A DNA stretch of 64,000 nt, from positions 14,538,501 to 14,602,500 of the forward strand of contig NW_026623008.1 in NCBI RefSeq assembly GCF_023065955.2, given 5' to 3'. This stretch comes from Ursus arctos (taxonomy: Eukaryota; Chordata; Mammalia; Carnivora; Ursidae). Below, in pieces: positions 37,234 through 50,176 of this stretch. The number at the start of each line of letters is the position of its first letter. Positions within the stretch are counted from its first letter, which is position 1. The notes below the pieces were generated by a model. It was not told the origin of the DNA, made no database searches, and worked only from the letters and a program-made list of their open reading frames with translations. The position numbers were made by a program, and so were the translations under genes.

Positions 37234-37470
37234 GGGGTGCCTGGCTGGCTCAGTCAGTTAAGCGTCTGCCTTCAGCTCAGATCATGACCCCAGGGTCCTG
37301 CCCCAAGCCCTGCATGCCCCAAGCCCCGCATTGGGCATCAGGCTCCCTGCTCAGCGGGGACCCTGCTTCTCCCTCTTCTCCCCACTTGTGCTCTCTCTTG
37401 CTATCTCTGTCTCCCTCTCTGTCTCTTTCTCTCTCAAATAAATAAATAAAATCTTTAAAAAAAAAAAAAA
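37234..37470 (+). mobile_element. Can-SINE in CDA intron 1
   Basis: Sense orientation. Flanks GAAGAGTAACATG and AAAGAGTAACATG. The body has a small duplication around CCCCAAGCCC, making it longer than its relatives. Confidence 0.88.
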
Positions 37471-40459
37471 GAAGAAAAAGAGTAACATGAAAATCGAATT
37501 CAAGGGCAATTGGTCTGACAGGTACTCAGGGAGAGCCAAGACAGAGGAAAGAGTGTCAGGGGGGTGATGTCTGTCTTGTTTGCTGACCTGCCCACAAGGC
37601 CAGCACATTGCCCAGGCTGGAATATGTCCTCAGTTAAAGTTTGTTGAATGCATGAATGAGTGACCCGGACTAGGACAGTGGCAGGTGGGACAAAGAGGAA
37701 GGAAAGGCATGAGAGAAACTGTATGGGACGAGTAGACCGGGCTTGGGGTGAGCAGTACTGGAATGAAGGAAAGGAATATGGTTCTAGATCTTCAGCCAGG
37801 TAGACCAGGGGAATGATGAGGTGCTGGCCAAGGTGGGGAGCTGAAGGTGGAGCTGGGTGGTGCTGAGGACATGGTGGGCAGGGACCAACAAACAGCTACA
37901 GGGGATTGACCATCTGCTTAGTGATTGATCATTTGCTAAGCACTTGATATAGAAGATCTCTTGTAAGCACATGGCCCCCACGTGTCACATGCAGTAGTCA
38001 GAGCACTTCAGTTGTAAATGACAGAAACCAATCAGACCCACAATGGGCAAGGATAGATCTTAACTCAGGGACAGTTGGATCCAGGAACTCAGATGTCACG
38101 ATGCCCTTCTTCGTCCTTCTGTGTGCTTGTTTTCTTTCTCTTACCCTGTAGGTGGGCTTTCTCCAGGCATCAGGGAACATGAGTGCAGGCAGCCTCTGGT
38201 TCACATTCTTACAGCCTCAAAAGCAGAGAGGCAAGAACTCTTCTCCACTAGCTAAAGATGGAAAAATTCCAGGGAAGGGCTCTGATTGGTCCATCTCCAA
38301 TCACATGCACATCCGTGAGCCAATCACTGTTGTCATGATAGAGTAGTGTGATTGGTCCAGCTGACTCACACATACATTGTTCCCAGGGTGGGGTGGGGGG
38401 TGGGGGTCTGCTAAGAAGGAGTATGGAGGTGCCAAAGCAAAAGCCAAACACACACTCTACAAATGAGGTAACTGAGGCCATCCTCCTGCTGCTGCCCCTT
38501 GCCGCAGGGTGCACGTGCCGAAGGGGGCAGAGAGAGTGCTGGGAGAGAGGGACGAAGGGAGGGCATTTCCCAGAACCCCTGGATCTCCTGCAGATGGGAA
38601 GGGAGGGCAGAGCGTAGTAAGGCAGGGCTTGGAGAGGAGGGGACCTAGAACAGTCAGTGCGAACCTGACAGGGCATCATGGGGTGAATTTGAGATGATGA
38701 GGAGGCACAGAAGGCACAGCTGAATTGAGACACTGCGAGTTTATAGTTTCATATGAGACAGGTCTGCCCTGTTCTGTGACTTTCTCCAGCTGCACCAAAG
38801 ACCAGCCTCTGTGGAGTTCCCCTCCTCCGGGGCAGCTGGTGCCCCATTCAGTTCCAAAGCAAGTCTGACAGGCTTGTGGTCACGGACTTGTAATAATGAT
38901 CACTTCCCCTTGACCCTGGCCAGGGTCCTGTGCCCCTCGAGGACGGGCCGCCAGGATGGTGACTCATCACCACAATTATCTTCTGTGATTGCTGCTGGAG
39001 AGCATGGGCAGAGGAGGGGCCCACCAGGGAAGGCAGAGCTACAGGTGGGGAGGGAGGTGGGGACTCAGAAGAGATGGGGCAGCAGGGGGGGTTGGCAGGG
39101 GCAGTGGGGTGGCCCAGGGCAGCCAGTGTTTGTGCAATGCCAGGTCGGAGGTGGTGGGGGAGAGTCATGGAGACCACTCTTCACTGGCAAGGGATGGGCA
39201 AGTTTGTCCTCGGGACGGTGGCCTGTCTCCCTCACCCCCTCTCCCTAGAGGGACTTCAGCACTCTCTATGCTCCTTCGCCATTTAGGGGGAAAGCCACTT
39301 TACTGGATCAGCTCTGATGAATTCTGGGAGGAACAAACCACATTTCTAAAAAGACTTAAAAGGCGGCCTGGTTAATTGCTGAATCCCACTTGCTTGGCTT
39401 TAACCTTGAAATCTGATCCTTCATCGTCTTCCCTCAGACCAGCCCCTGGCCTCCTGATTCCTTCCCGATTCCTTCCCAGGGTCTCCCTTCTCCTCCAGGA
39501 CGGCTCTCCAACCCACACCCCCCCTCCCCAGAGCAACTCCAGGTGAGTCAAAGCAGGCATCTCTAGCTGGCTTCCTGTCCTTACAGCCTTCCTTACACCC
39601 ACCACACCCTGTCCTCCCACCCCAGGCTCATCTGCCGGTCCTCTCCACTGTCACTCAGAAGCAGCTCCTTACAAAGATGAGCTTCACTAACGCCCCTGGA
39701 CTCTGTAGTAGAGTTAGAATATAATTCCTGCGTGTCACGGTGTGTTGTGTGGGCAGTGGGGGGGGACGGAAGAACGTGGAAAGAGCGTAGTATTTCTTCA
39801 AGCACATGCCCATGACATTTCTTTGGTTCAGTGATTCTCAAATATGGTCCCAGACCTGTGGCCTTGGCACCTCCTGGGAACTTGCAAGAAATGCGAGTTC
39901 TTGGGGTCTGACCCAGGCCTACGGAGGTAGAAACTCGAGGAGTAGGGCTCAGAAATCCCTTCTAAGAAGCTGTCCAGGAGATGTTGATGCCCAGGGGTGA
40001 GTGTGAGAAGGGCCACTCTAACTACTGAGATCCCTCGGGACAGAGTAGGCACGGTGCTTTCCAGCATCGCTCTTTTCTCTGGGCGGCAAGGCCCACATCA
40101 CCTCCCTGTAAACTTCCTTCCTTGCCGATGGCTTGGTAACCTCCAGTGCTCGCCCTGCCCTATGCACCAACCCCCCTCTAAAACATGTGCTTATTGAAAT
40201 GCCATAGAGAAAAAGGACAGTCCTTTGTACCTGACAGGTCAGGATGTGTATCCAGGCTCCCTGCCAGCAGCCTCAGCTGTTACCTTCTCAGAAATGGGGT
40301 CGTGATAGGCTCTGCCTTACAGAGTTGTTAAAAGGGTCAATGACATAATACAAATGAAGTAGCAGGCAGATAAAAGAAAAACAATGAAAAACAAGAATAA
40401 AAGAAAGCTGTTAGTAATATCCTGCAATTCCGGATCCCTAACTTGGCACCATGCCAGCG

Positions 40460-40460
40460 T

Positions 40461-40506
<46 letters not shown>

Positions 40507-40512
40507 CGCGCG
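40460..40512 (+). repeat. GT microsatellite running into a CG repeat (CDA intron 1)
   Basis: About 19 GT units (40460-40498) pass directly into about seven CG units (40499-40512). Fully alternating purine-pyrimidine over some 53 bases. Confidence 0.95.
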
Positions 40513-40999
40513 CTTGTGTTTCAGAGCAAGCAAAGGCAACACGGGGAACAGCATTGGTTTGCCTGGATGGATGACGGCCTTGTTTTCTGAGCTGAGGGAA
40601 GCAAAACAAAATTGGCCTTTCAGGATCACAGTACATGGCTTAGGGCTCTCTTCTTCTTCTTTTTTCCCCCTCTTTTTAATAAGACTGGGAAATTCCACTT
40701 GAATTTGCTAGAGGCCCTCAACGAAGTTATTCCTTTGTATCTCAGAGATCTAGCACCAAAGCGGGAAATTCCACTCATTGGATAAAAAGTAACTGAGAGC
40801 CTGGCTGGCCTCAGTGTCCCGGCCCCGGGCATCCTGCAGCACCGAGGCTCTGTCCTCAGGAAGTTACCCTGTGATGGGGGAATGAGACAATAAAGACGTA
40901 TCTTCGGGAAAGTGTGAAGCAAGGTGATGTGAATTGAAGCAGGATAAATGGATTGAGAGGATTGGAGGCTGCGGGCATGGGCGGAGGCAACAATTTGAG

Positions 41000-41290
41000 C
41001 GAGGGTGACTGTGGCAGGCTTCTCTGAGGAGGGAACATCTGAGCGGAGGCAGGAGTAGGGTGAACCCTATGCACACGGGGGAAGAGAGCTGCAGGCAGTG
41101 GGAACAGCCAGTGCAAAGGGCATATGGCAGGAGAGTGCTTGGCGTCCTTGGAGGGCACTGGGAAGGCCAGTGGGTCTGAAGAGCCAAAGGAGATGGAGTC
41201 CAAAAGGTAGGCAGGTGGGGACCAGATTAGGTGAGGCCTTGTAGTCCTGGAAAGGATTTCAGAGTGTCTGAAGGGCAGAGTCAGAACCAC
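41000..41290 (-). mobile_element. L2 3' relic, antisense
   Basis: Text such as GGGAACAGCCAGTGCAAAGG and AGGTGAGGCCTTGTAGTCCT matches the reverse of the L2 3' region also seen near 7860-7900. It lies in CDA intron 1. Confidence 0.6.
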
Positions 41291-41354
41291 TGTCACACCT
41301 TGTGTGGAAGGAGCAGGTGCTCGGGCACACAGGCCTGGCACCACCCAAACCTTG

Positions 41355-41579
41355 CTTTTATTATTTTTTTATTTTATTTAAATTTAATTAACATAGAGTG
41401 TATTATTAGGTTCAGAGGTAGAGTGTAGCGATTCATCAGTTCCGTAGAACACCCAGTGCTCATTCCATCAGGTGCCCTCCTTCATGCCCATCCCCCACTT
41501 ACCCCCACCCCTCCAGCCACCCTCCGTTGGTTCCCTAGAGTTAAGAGTCTCTCTCTCTGATTTTGTTTTATTTTACTTC
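41355..41579 (-). mobile_element. Short L1 3' insertion in CDA intron 1
   Basis: A 225-bp segment is flanked by the perfect 16-bp repeat CACCACCCAAACCTTG (41339-41354 and 41580-41595). It begins on the plus strand with a T-rich run and continues with ATTAACATAGAGTGTATTATTAG, the reverse of the carnivore L1 3' end. It is a severely 5'-truncated L1 in antisense to CDA. Confidence 0.82.
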
Positions 41580-42271
41580 CACCACCCAAACCTTGACTTT
41601 CATGCAATTGGTAACAGCAGCTGGTCACTGCTGGGCCCTAGCTCTGTGCTGGGCTGTGTGCTCATTGCTCTACCTGCGTGATCTCGACTCATTCTCACCA
41701 GAGTCCTCTGAGAGAGGCGCTATGGCTTTCACTTTTAAATGACAAGACTGAGCCTCAGGGAGGTTTTAGTCTCTTTCCCAAATTCTCACAGCCTGTAGAG
41801 GAAAGGGTCCCCGGGCAGAACGGAACCTCAGGGCTCTTTTTGCAAAGCCCCGTTTGAGCAGTGGGCTGTCTTCTAAAACAGTCTCTCTCCCTTAACTGGC
41901 CCTTTGAAATTTTTAGACACAGTTAAGGAAGATTTCTGTCTATGAGGGCATTCCGAACTTCAAATGCAGATACAGGCAATCGTCCTGAGGGAGGAGCCTT
42001 CTGCAAAACCCAAGATTTATGTGACTCACGTTTAACAGGGGGAGTGCCCCTGAGTCAGGGATGAGGCAGGGCTGGGGTGGTTGCCAGACCAGGATCGAAG
42101 TGGGGGAATAAGGCTAGCAAGGATTTTACTTTGGGAGAGGCAGAAGTCAAATGCAGCCAGGCCAAAGTCAGCAAAGGTGGGCAGGGCAGGCAAGGACATG
42201 TTTAGAGGAAGTCATTTCAGGCGGGCACCAGGAACTTGGCTGGGGAGACTAGGTGGGGAGCAAGAGAACCG

Positions 42272-42311
42272 TATTCATTCATTCATTCATTCATTCATTC
42301 ATTCATTCATT
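42272..42311 (+). repeat. ATTC microsatellite (CDA intron 1)
   Basis: About nine to ten uninterrupted ATTC units. Confidence 0.95.
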
Positions 42312-42414
42312 TCACTTCCGTTGACCTCGGGAGAGGGTCAGTTATCCGGCTTTAGTGACTCACATGTGAATGCGAACAAACGCTTGGCCAAAGTCAAAAA
42401 CATTTGGCGTTCAG

Positions 42415-42609
42415 GGGCGCCTGGGTGGCGCAGTCGTTAAGCGTCTGGCTTCGGCTCAGGACGTGATCCTGGTGTTCTAGGATCGAGCCCCACCTCAGGC
42501 TCCTCTGCTAGGAGCCTGCTTCTTCCTCTCCCACTCCCCCTGCTTGTGTTCCCTCTCTCCTGGCTGTCTCTCTCTGTCAAATAAATAAATAAAATCTTAA
42601 AAAAAAAAC
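42415..42609 (+). mobile_element. Can-SINE in CDA intron 1
   Basis: Sense orientation; target duplication AAAAACATTTGGCGTTCAG on both sides (about 42396-42414 and 42612-42630). Confidence 0.92.
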
Positions 42610-44999
42610 CAAAAAACATTTGGCGTTCAGTAAATGTCAACCATTACTTTCAGGGCTGCAACTCCTTGGTCACTCCTTGTGCCATATCCCAACCGTACTA
42701 ACTGACTTCTGTGTGGTCGTAGAGGGTGGATATGCATGCAAACTATTTTAGACAAAAGGAGGGTGTATTGGCTCCTAAAACTGTGGGAAGAGACGGCGTG
42801 TAGCTGGGCCTCAGGGGCAACTGCACCAGGGCCAACTGTTTTCTGGCCTTCTCCCATCTCATCTCCCATCCGTTCTTGGGAGTGTCCATTTCCCCTAACG
42901 GTCTCCTCCATAATGAGTGGAAACCCGGCCAGCAGTGGGAGCCAAGCCCACACTCTCAGTCTCCTAGAGGAGCTGAAGTTCCTGCATAGAGAACTCTGAC
43001 TGGCTCACTGTGGGTAAGATGCCTGGCTCTGATTGGCCCAGGGGGTTAGGTGCTCAACTCTGATTGGCCCAGTGTGGGTTAGGCACTCATCCTTAGACCA
43101 GTAAAAAGGTCATGTGAGACAAGATGGCAGCTCCCATTTGAACTACGTTGGCGGGGGGGATTCTTCTCCATCTGCTGAACATGAATGCTTGTGATTTTGA
43201 GAACCATGATGATGATTAACGGATCAAATGATTAACCGAACCCCTCCTAATACGTCCATGTAAATAATGCAGTGACAGAAAATTCTATGGGGAAAATATA
43301 TGAGGAAATAATGACCAATTTCCAAATTTGACTGCAGGAAGAACCAAATCCTGCATAATCACGTAGAAAAAGAGAGTGCCATAGGTAAGAAACAGTCTCA
43401 GGTGATGAGACAAATAGAAACATAGTGACTTGAACAAGATGGCTGCTTGCTTCTCTCATCTAACAGACCAGGGGTGGGGTGGACTTCTGGGCATATGAAC
43501 TGTTGTGCGCTGCTGTGTTCCACAAAGCTGTTCAGGAGATCAGATTCCTTCCTTCTTGATGTCCTGCCGTCCCTAGAGTGGTGTCCACATCCACGTGTTC
43601 AAAACTGGCACGCGTCATCACATCCATGTTCCACCCCTGGGAAAGGGAAAGATGAAGTCAGGAGCAAGCAATGGCCCTGTAAAAATGTCATCTGGAAGTT
43701 GCACCCATCATTTCCGCTCGTATCTTATTGGTTAAAACTGCAAGCCTACAGGAAGCTTCCAGGGAGGTTGGGAAATGTGCTCTCTTGCCTGGGTAGTCAT
43801 GTGCCCTGCTCAACTCCAGTGGCTTCGGTTGGGACAGTGAACCCTGGGAACAGTTAGTCTTTGCCACAGGACCACCTGTGGTCTTTAAATATCTGCGTAC
43901 CTCCTTTCCACACGTAGGACCCACTTACCACCCTCCCAAGGGAGGCAACCCAAAGTCCCACCCAGTCACTGCATCCAGCTCTGGGAGTGGGATCTTGGGG
44001 CTGTTCCATCCCCTTCCTGAGGTGCAGATGTGGTCCTGCTGTTCTAGTGGCCCAGAATCTGAAAAGTAATCACCCACACCCCAGTTTCCACTCACTCCCA
44101 CAATATTCAGTGTGGAGTAGGAGCAGGAAAGAGTAGGAAAGAATAACCACCATCAAATCTTCTGACAGGAAAAGGGAAGAACAGGGAACACACAGTAGCC
44201 ACTAGTCCGTGCAGTTATCAATGCTGCTGGGCAAGAAGTGTGAAGACTCCCTGCCCTAATACACACTCAGTCTTCCCTTTCTCCTCTGGGGGTCACCGCC
44301 TGTCCACTCTCCATGGGGGCCCCAGGCTTTGTCCTCTGGAAGCTTCCTCCTTGACTATCCTAACCTCAGCCATACATCTGAAGTGGATTTTGGGGAGAAT
44401 CCCCTTCCTTGGGGGCACACAGCTCTCTCAGCTCAGTCCTCATGGTGGGGTTTTGGGGACCCAGGGGTTTCTTTTGGGATTAAATGATCATAGGATTTTA
44501 CAGACCAGATTTTTGGCTTTTCTGGCTAGCCAATTCTGTGAAAAACTTGGAAATCTTCTGGTGTATTTGCTTCCAGTCACTTCCATACAGGAGTAACCAT
44601 ACTCAAAGATCCTTTCTGGGCATAGTTCCTAAGCCTGCCAACTCCCATTTTTTAGTAACTGGCTTCCCTGCCTGGCCCATCCCTGCTGCATCATTTCGAG
44701 GCCCCCACACAATAGACTGAGTGAGAAGATGTCACCCTTCATCAGATCTTTGCCTCGAGGCTGATTCCCATTGCCAGGTAGAGAATCCTAATGGTAGGTA
44801 GCACCGTCTGCTTCCCAGGTTAAAGGATGGGCCTTTACCAAATCATCTGCCACAAAGTAACAAGGGCCATCAGCTTTCCACGGGGCCATGTCTGTATTTT
44901 CCCATTCACGTTGCCTAACTGTTAAGCCAAGGCTGTGTATTTTAGATGTTTTTTTTTTTGTCAAAGCTGCATTTCACTCTCAGTACCAATTTCTCTATT

Positions 45000-45420
45000 C
45001 ATTAGGTCTAGGTTAAGCTGCTATAACAAAAATCCCAAAAGACAGTGACTCCAATGTGACAGAATTCTCTTTTATTCTCACATAACAATTCAGAGGAGGG
45101 AGTTATGCCAGGGCAAATAGGTGACTTGACTCTGATGCATGAGTTGAACCAGGGTCCCAAGTGCCTTCTCTCTTGTTGCTTCTCCATCCCTATGACCATA
45201 AACGACATGGCCAGAGCTGTCCCACCTCAAACCAGCTTGTAGAGCATAAAAAAAAGGGAGCAAAGGGCAATTCATCTCTACCAAAATTGTGACCCAGAAG
45301 TTTCCCACCTCACTTTGAGCCACATCCCGCTGACCAAAACTTAGTCACATGGCTGTCCTATGCTGCAGGGCAATCTAGGAAATATGGTCTCTAGCCCAGC
45401 GGCCATGTGAGCAGCCATAT
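45000..45420 (-). repeat. Possible LTR relic
   Basis: GGTTAAGCTGCTATAACAAAA and TTTTATTCTCACATAACAATTC resemble MaLR-type LTR ends in reverse; family uncertain. Confidence 0.4.
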
Positions 45421-45460
45421 TGGAATAGGGCTCACTTGTAGTACTTAAAGCAATAAGGAG

Positions 45461-45687
45461 GGGGTGCCTGGGTGCCTCAGTTGGTTAAGGGTCATGCCTT
45501 CGGGTCATGATCTCGGGGTCCTGCCATGCTCAGGTCATAATCTCGGGGTCCTGAGATCGAGCCCCACATCAGGGCCCCCTGCTCATCGGGGAGTCTGCTT
45601 CTCCTTCTGCCTCTGCCCCTCCCTCCACTTGTTCGTCCATGTGCGCACTCGCTCTCTCTCTATAAATAAAATCCTTTTTTAAAAAAA
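45461..45687 (+). mobile_element. Can-SINE about 0.85 kb upstream of CDA exon 2
   Basis: Sense orientation; an older copy with a local duplication (ATGATCTCGGGGTCCTG and ATAATCTCGGGGTCCTG). Flanks AATAAGGAG and AAAGAAGGAG are a poor target duplication. Confidence 0.83.
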
Positions 45688-46352
45688 GAAGGAGAAAAGA
45701 AATCCTCAGGAACAATTGATATCTCTGCCTCACAGAGAAAGAAAGGCAAGCTATGAAGAGTGACGCAGACCACAGCCTGGCAGTCAGGGGGAAGCCCACC
45801 TTCTGGGACGATTACTTCCCTGAAAATGAGGAGTTTGTTAGTCAGCCAATCTGGCTATGCCAGTGTTTTGTGTCCTGGGAACAGGCTTTAGCACCCATTG
45901 TCCCCCAGGGACATGCTCCTGAGAGGGACACTGGGGAGGACTCCCTGGCTGTGGGCTGTGCCACCAGAGCAGCCTGCCTCCCAGGGGAGGGCTGCGGTTG
46001 CCTGAAAGCTTGCGCAATCACAGACACCTTTTGCAAAGCTTGGGAGTTACTTGTTCGTGCGTTTGTTGGTTTTGACAGTTTGTTTTGCAACACGACTCAC
46101 ATAGAGTTCAGTTGAACTCTGATAGCTGGTAAACACCACCAAAAATTTTGCCCAGGCCCAATCGTTGAGCCTTCTGTCTCTTAGATCCAGGGCTGGGGCG
46201 GGGCAGAGGTGGGAGGCTCTACTCATCCTCTTAAGCCTCAGCATGTCCCTCGGCCTTGACCTTTGCGGAGGAGATGGGCTGGGTTCAGCTGTTCTGCTCT
46301 GCTGCCCCTGCTCCCACTGTGCTTCAGGATGGAGGCATTGGGTGAACGATGA

Positions 46353-46652
<300 letters not shown>

Positions 46653-46954
46653 TGAGGGGTGGGAAAGGGAGGCCGCGGTTGTGTTCGTCCACCTGTTCAG
46701 CCAACGCTCACCACGTGCGTCATCATCCGTCTGTTCATCTAACACATTTATTCTGTACTTCCTATGTGCCGGGCACTGGCGGGCTTGGCTGAGTGCTGAG
46801 GATAAAGAGACAAATCAGAAATGGACTCTGCCCTCCCTGAGCCCACAGAGCAGGTAAACAACCAAGGCACCTCTAACTCAAGGGCAGGTGTGGTTTTCGT
46901 TCTAATAGCACAAACTACAACAGGATGCCTACAAGACACAACAGAAAGGAGGTG

Positions 46955-47110
46955 TAGAAACCTAAAGCCGGGGGGACCTAAAAATCACCTGGTATAGACC
47001 CCCCGGCCACTACCCCATTTTACAGATGAGGAAACTGAGGCCCAGAGAGGCTGAGCAACTTTCCTGGGAATTCGTGGCAAAGCTGGAACCAACCCAGATC
47101 TCTGGAGTCT
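46955..47110 (-). repeat. MIR in CDA intron 2
   Basis: CCATTTTACAGATGAGGAAACTGAGGCCCAGAGAGG is the core MIR text in reverse orientation. Confidence 0.7.
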
Positions 47111-47514
47111 CACTCTGGGCTTCTTCCATGACACCGTGCTGTGCCAGGAAATCAAACACCCTTCCCCACCCTTGTTGAGCTGCCTCTGGGATCCCTCACT
47201 GTGAGAGGTGACTACTACACTTGGCATCGCCCACCTCTGAGTGCCAAGAAGCAGGCTATAAAGACAAGCTGGTGGGGCGACAGCCAGGTAAACCCGGGTT
47301 ACAGTTCACACTAATCAGGTTCCAGCCCGGGTCCTGGCTGAACAAAAGCATTCATCAACTCTCTCCCCACACCCCAACATAAATATCCAAGTTCCCACAT
47401 GTGGACCCTCGCAGGACGCTCACTGAGTTCTTGTTGGCCCTGGACCCAAGCTCCGCGGCATCAGGATTTGAGCACGTGAGTGGGCTCTTTTACTAACTTG
47501 GACCCTGTTATGCT

Positions 47515-47517
<3 letters not shown>

Positions 47518-47559
<42 letters not shown>

Positions 47560-47740
47560 TATTTATTTATTCGACAGAGATAGAGACAGCCAGGCAGAGA
47601 GGGAACACAAGCAGGGGGAGTGGGAGAGGAAGAAGCAGGCTCATAGTGGAGGAGCCTGATGTGGGGCTCGATCCCATAACGCCGGGATCACGCCCTGAGC
47701 CGAAGGCAGACGCTTAACCGCTGTGCCACCCAGGCGCCCC
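47518..47740 (-). mobile_element. Can-SINE in CDA intron 2 with T-runs on both sides
   Basis: Reverse copy with a T-run of over 30 bases at its tail. Unusually, 21 more T residues (47741-47761) lie between its 5' end and the outer repeat CCTGTTAYGCTTCT (47504-47517 and 47762-47775). Confidence 0.88.
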
Positions 47741-47834
47741 TTTTTTTTTTTTTTTTTTTTTCCTGTTACGCTTCTGATTTGATGGTGAATTGCTCTTGTG
47801 TGTACCTTTGCATTGTCTGAGAGAGAGTTCTCTT

Positions 47835-48057
47835 TTGTTTTTTTTTTCTTTGAAGATTTTATTTACTTATTTATATGAGACAGAGAGAGAGAGTGCAAGT
47901 TGGGGGAGGGACAGAAGAAGAGGGAGAGAGAGAATCTCAAGCAGACTTCCTGCTGAGTGTGAAGCCCCATGCAGGGCTTGATCTCACCACCCTGAGATCA
48001 TGACTGAGCCGAAATCAAGAGTCCAGGATGCTTAACCAATGCAGACACCCAGGCGCC
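47835..48057 (-). mobile_element. Can-SINE in CDA intron 2
   Basis: Reverse copy; flanks CTGAGAGAGAGTTCTCTT (47817-47834) and CTGAGAGAGAGTTTTCTT (48058-48075) with one difference. Confidence 0.9.
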
Positions 48058-49244
48058 CCTGAGAGAGAGTTTTCTTAGCAGATTAATGGTGTGGGGAAAA
48101 TGCCGCCGGAAATGTTTAATCTGCGCAGCGTGCGACTGCACGGTTGACCAAGCATTGCTCTTTCAGGACCTCCAGGTGCCCGGGTTACGGATGAGGAGCG
48201 CGCTCCCTCTCCCTCGGGGTGGTGCTGCAGGACCTTGCGGGCAGAAATGCAAGCAGCAGAAATGCAGGGACCTAGCACAAGGCCCTGCAGGGACTGGGTA
48301 ACAGCAACAAATCCCCATTTCTTTATAAGATCCGAAACTGTGCTCAGTCTGGCCCCGAGGTGGACCAGGTTACTGAAGGCTATTTTCCTGAGCAACTGGA
48401 GCCAAGGGACACTGACAGCTTCCAGAGCCCTCCCTGTCACCAAGGTCTGTCCTGGCTCCCCTTCGGCTTCGGGAGGAATAAATGAGGCCAAGCTGGGAAC
48501 ATTTTGTGTGGAGGAGCAGAGCTCAGGATGTGGATTACACTTTATTTAAAAGCGGGGAGGGGGGAAATAACTCAAATACAAAGCGGATCCAAGAAAATAA
48601 TGATATTCTGGGTGAAAAAGAGGCCAAAGTCAACAAAAGGATAATGGCACGGTACCTTTGCTCTGTTTACAATGTTCTAAATGAAGGTTTTTTTCTTCTG
48701 GTCATTATCTACTTTTAAAAAGGACTGGGTATTGCTAGCGATGATTAGCAAATGTCCTTATTTACATAAAACCTGCATTTTTCTAGCACCCAGCTGCTCT
48801 GCTCCAGGGATCCAGCCTGCACTCGTGTCCCTGAGCGAGCACTGCAGCCATTGTTGCAATAATGACTTGTTAAATTGGGAGCGTGGGTTTACAGGACTAG
48901 TGGAAAGTGCCAGCTCCCTTGTTAACACTGATGGGTGTGAACAGTCTCAGAGGGCCCCTTTGAGATCTCCAGGATGCAGAGTGTGGAGCCCAGGATGGGG
49001 TTGTGCTAACGGGGAGCTAAGCTTGTCCCAGGGGGGCCCCAGTGTAGGCATCAAAGGCGATCGGTTTCCAGCCTGTCGCGTCTGATGATGACGGTCCCCG
49101 CGTTGTGAGCAGAATCAGCACAAAGCACAGAAACTGTCGATCCCAGCACAAGGCGGGAGAGGTCCGTGTCCCGCGGCACCCAACACGTTCTGGGAAGCAT
49201 CTTCTCCCAAGCTGTTGATTCTTACTCTTGGCGGCAATGTTGGG

Positions 49245-49430
49245 TAATGGTTAAAAACCCTGGCTCCTGGGTTCATGAGACCTGGTTTTGAATCCGAGGA
49301 TCTGAGCTTGGCTTTTTATCTGCAGCACGGGTAAGAGTAACACCTACCCCCTGGGCTGTTGTCAGGGTGCAGGAAGTGATTTCTATACACGTCCTGGCAT
49401 GGAGTATGCAACAAATTCAAACTATTGTTT
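49245..49430 (+). repeat. MIR in CDA intron 2
   Basis: AATGGTTAAAAACCCTGGCTCC ... GTAAGAGTAACACCTACCCC: forward MIR. Confidence 0.65.
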
Positions 49431-49461
49431 GAACCTTATCCTTGTGACTTATACAAGCTAC

Positions 49462-49695
49462 CAAAGGCAGAGTCCACAGATCCTGGGTTCAGATCCTTGT
49501 CCTGCCACTTACTAGCTCTGTGACCTTGGGCAGGTCATGTCATCTTTCACAACCTATCACGTGAGATGATAAGAGTACCTGCATAGCCCCTACCTTATGG
49601 GGTTGTTGGGGGATTAAATGAGTTCATGCCCTGAGGTCCTCACCACGGTGCCCGGCACAGAGAAGTGCCATTTAAGGGTAAGCCAGTACTGTTAT
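49462..49695 (+). repeat. MIR in CDA intron 2, nearly full length
   Basis: CCTGGGTTCAGATCC, CTGCCACTTACTAGCTCTGTGACCTTGGGCAGG, GATTAAATGAGTTCATG and GTGCCCGGCACAGAG appear in MIR order. Confidence 0.78.
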
Positions 49696-50004
49696 CAGGC
49701 TGTCTCTCAAACTAAGAGCTATGCTGCCTGGAAACGATTTCTTGGGACTTTTGAAGCCTAAGCCAAATCAACTTCCCCAGTAGAATGTATGTTCCCCCGA
49801 TGTCTTTGAAGAACCTAATGCGGGTCACCTGGTCCAGGGAACTGTCCTTTGGACAGTTGGCCATGCGTATCACAAGATTGAGAAAGGAAGTGGTGAGCTT
49901 GGCTTGGGTCAGATTAGTACAGGGCCTTACAGGTCCTGGAAGGGAGGTTGAATTTCACTCAGAGCACCTCTACCATGGTCTTTTTTTGGGGGGTGGGGTA
50001 ACAG

Positions 50005-50176
50005 CTTATTTATTTATTTATTTGGGGGGGCTGTGAGGCAGGGGGAGAGGGAGAGGGAGAGAATCTGAAGCAGACTACCCACTGAGCGTCGAACGCAGTC
50101 CCACGACTCCGAGATCGTGACCTGAGCTGAAATCAAGAGTCAGACACTTAACCGACTGAGCCACCCAGGTGCCCCC
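50005..50176 (-). mobile_element. Can-SINE in CDA intron 2
   Basis: Reverse copy of an older type (GACTGAGCCACCCAGGTGCCCCC end) with a TTTA-repeat tail; target duplication not clear. Confidence 0.83.
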
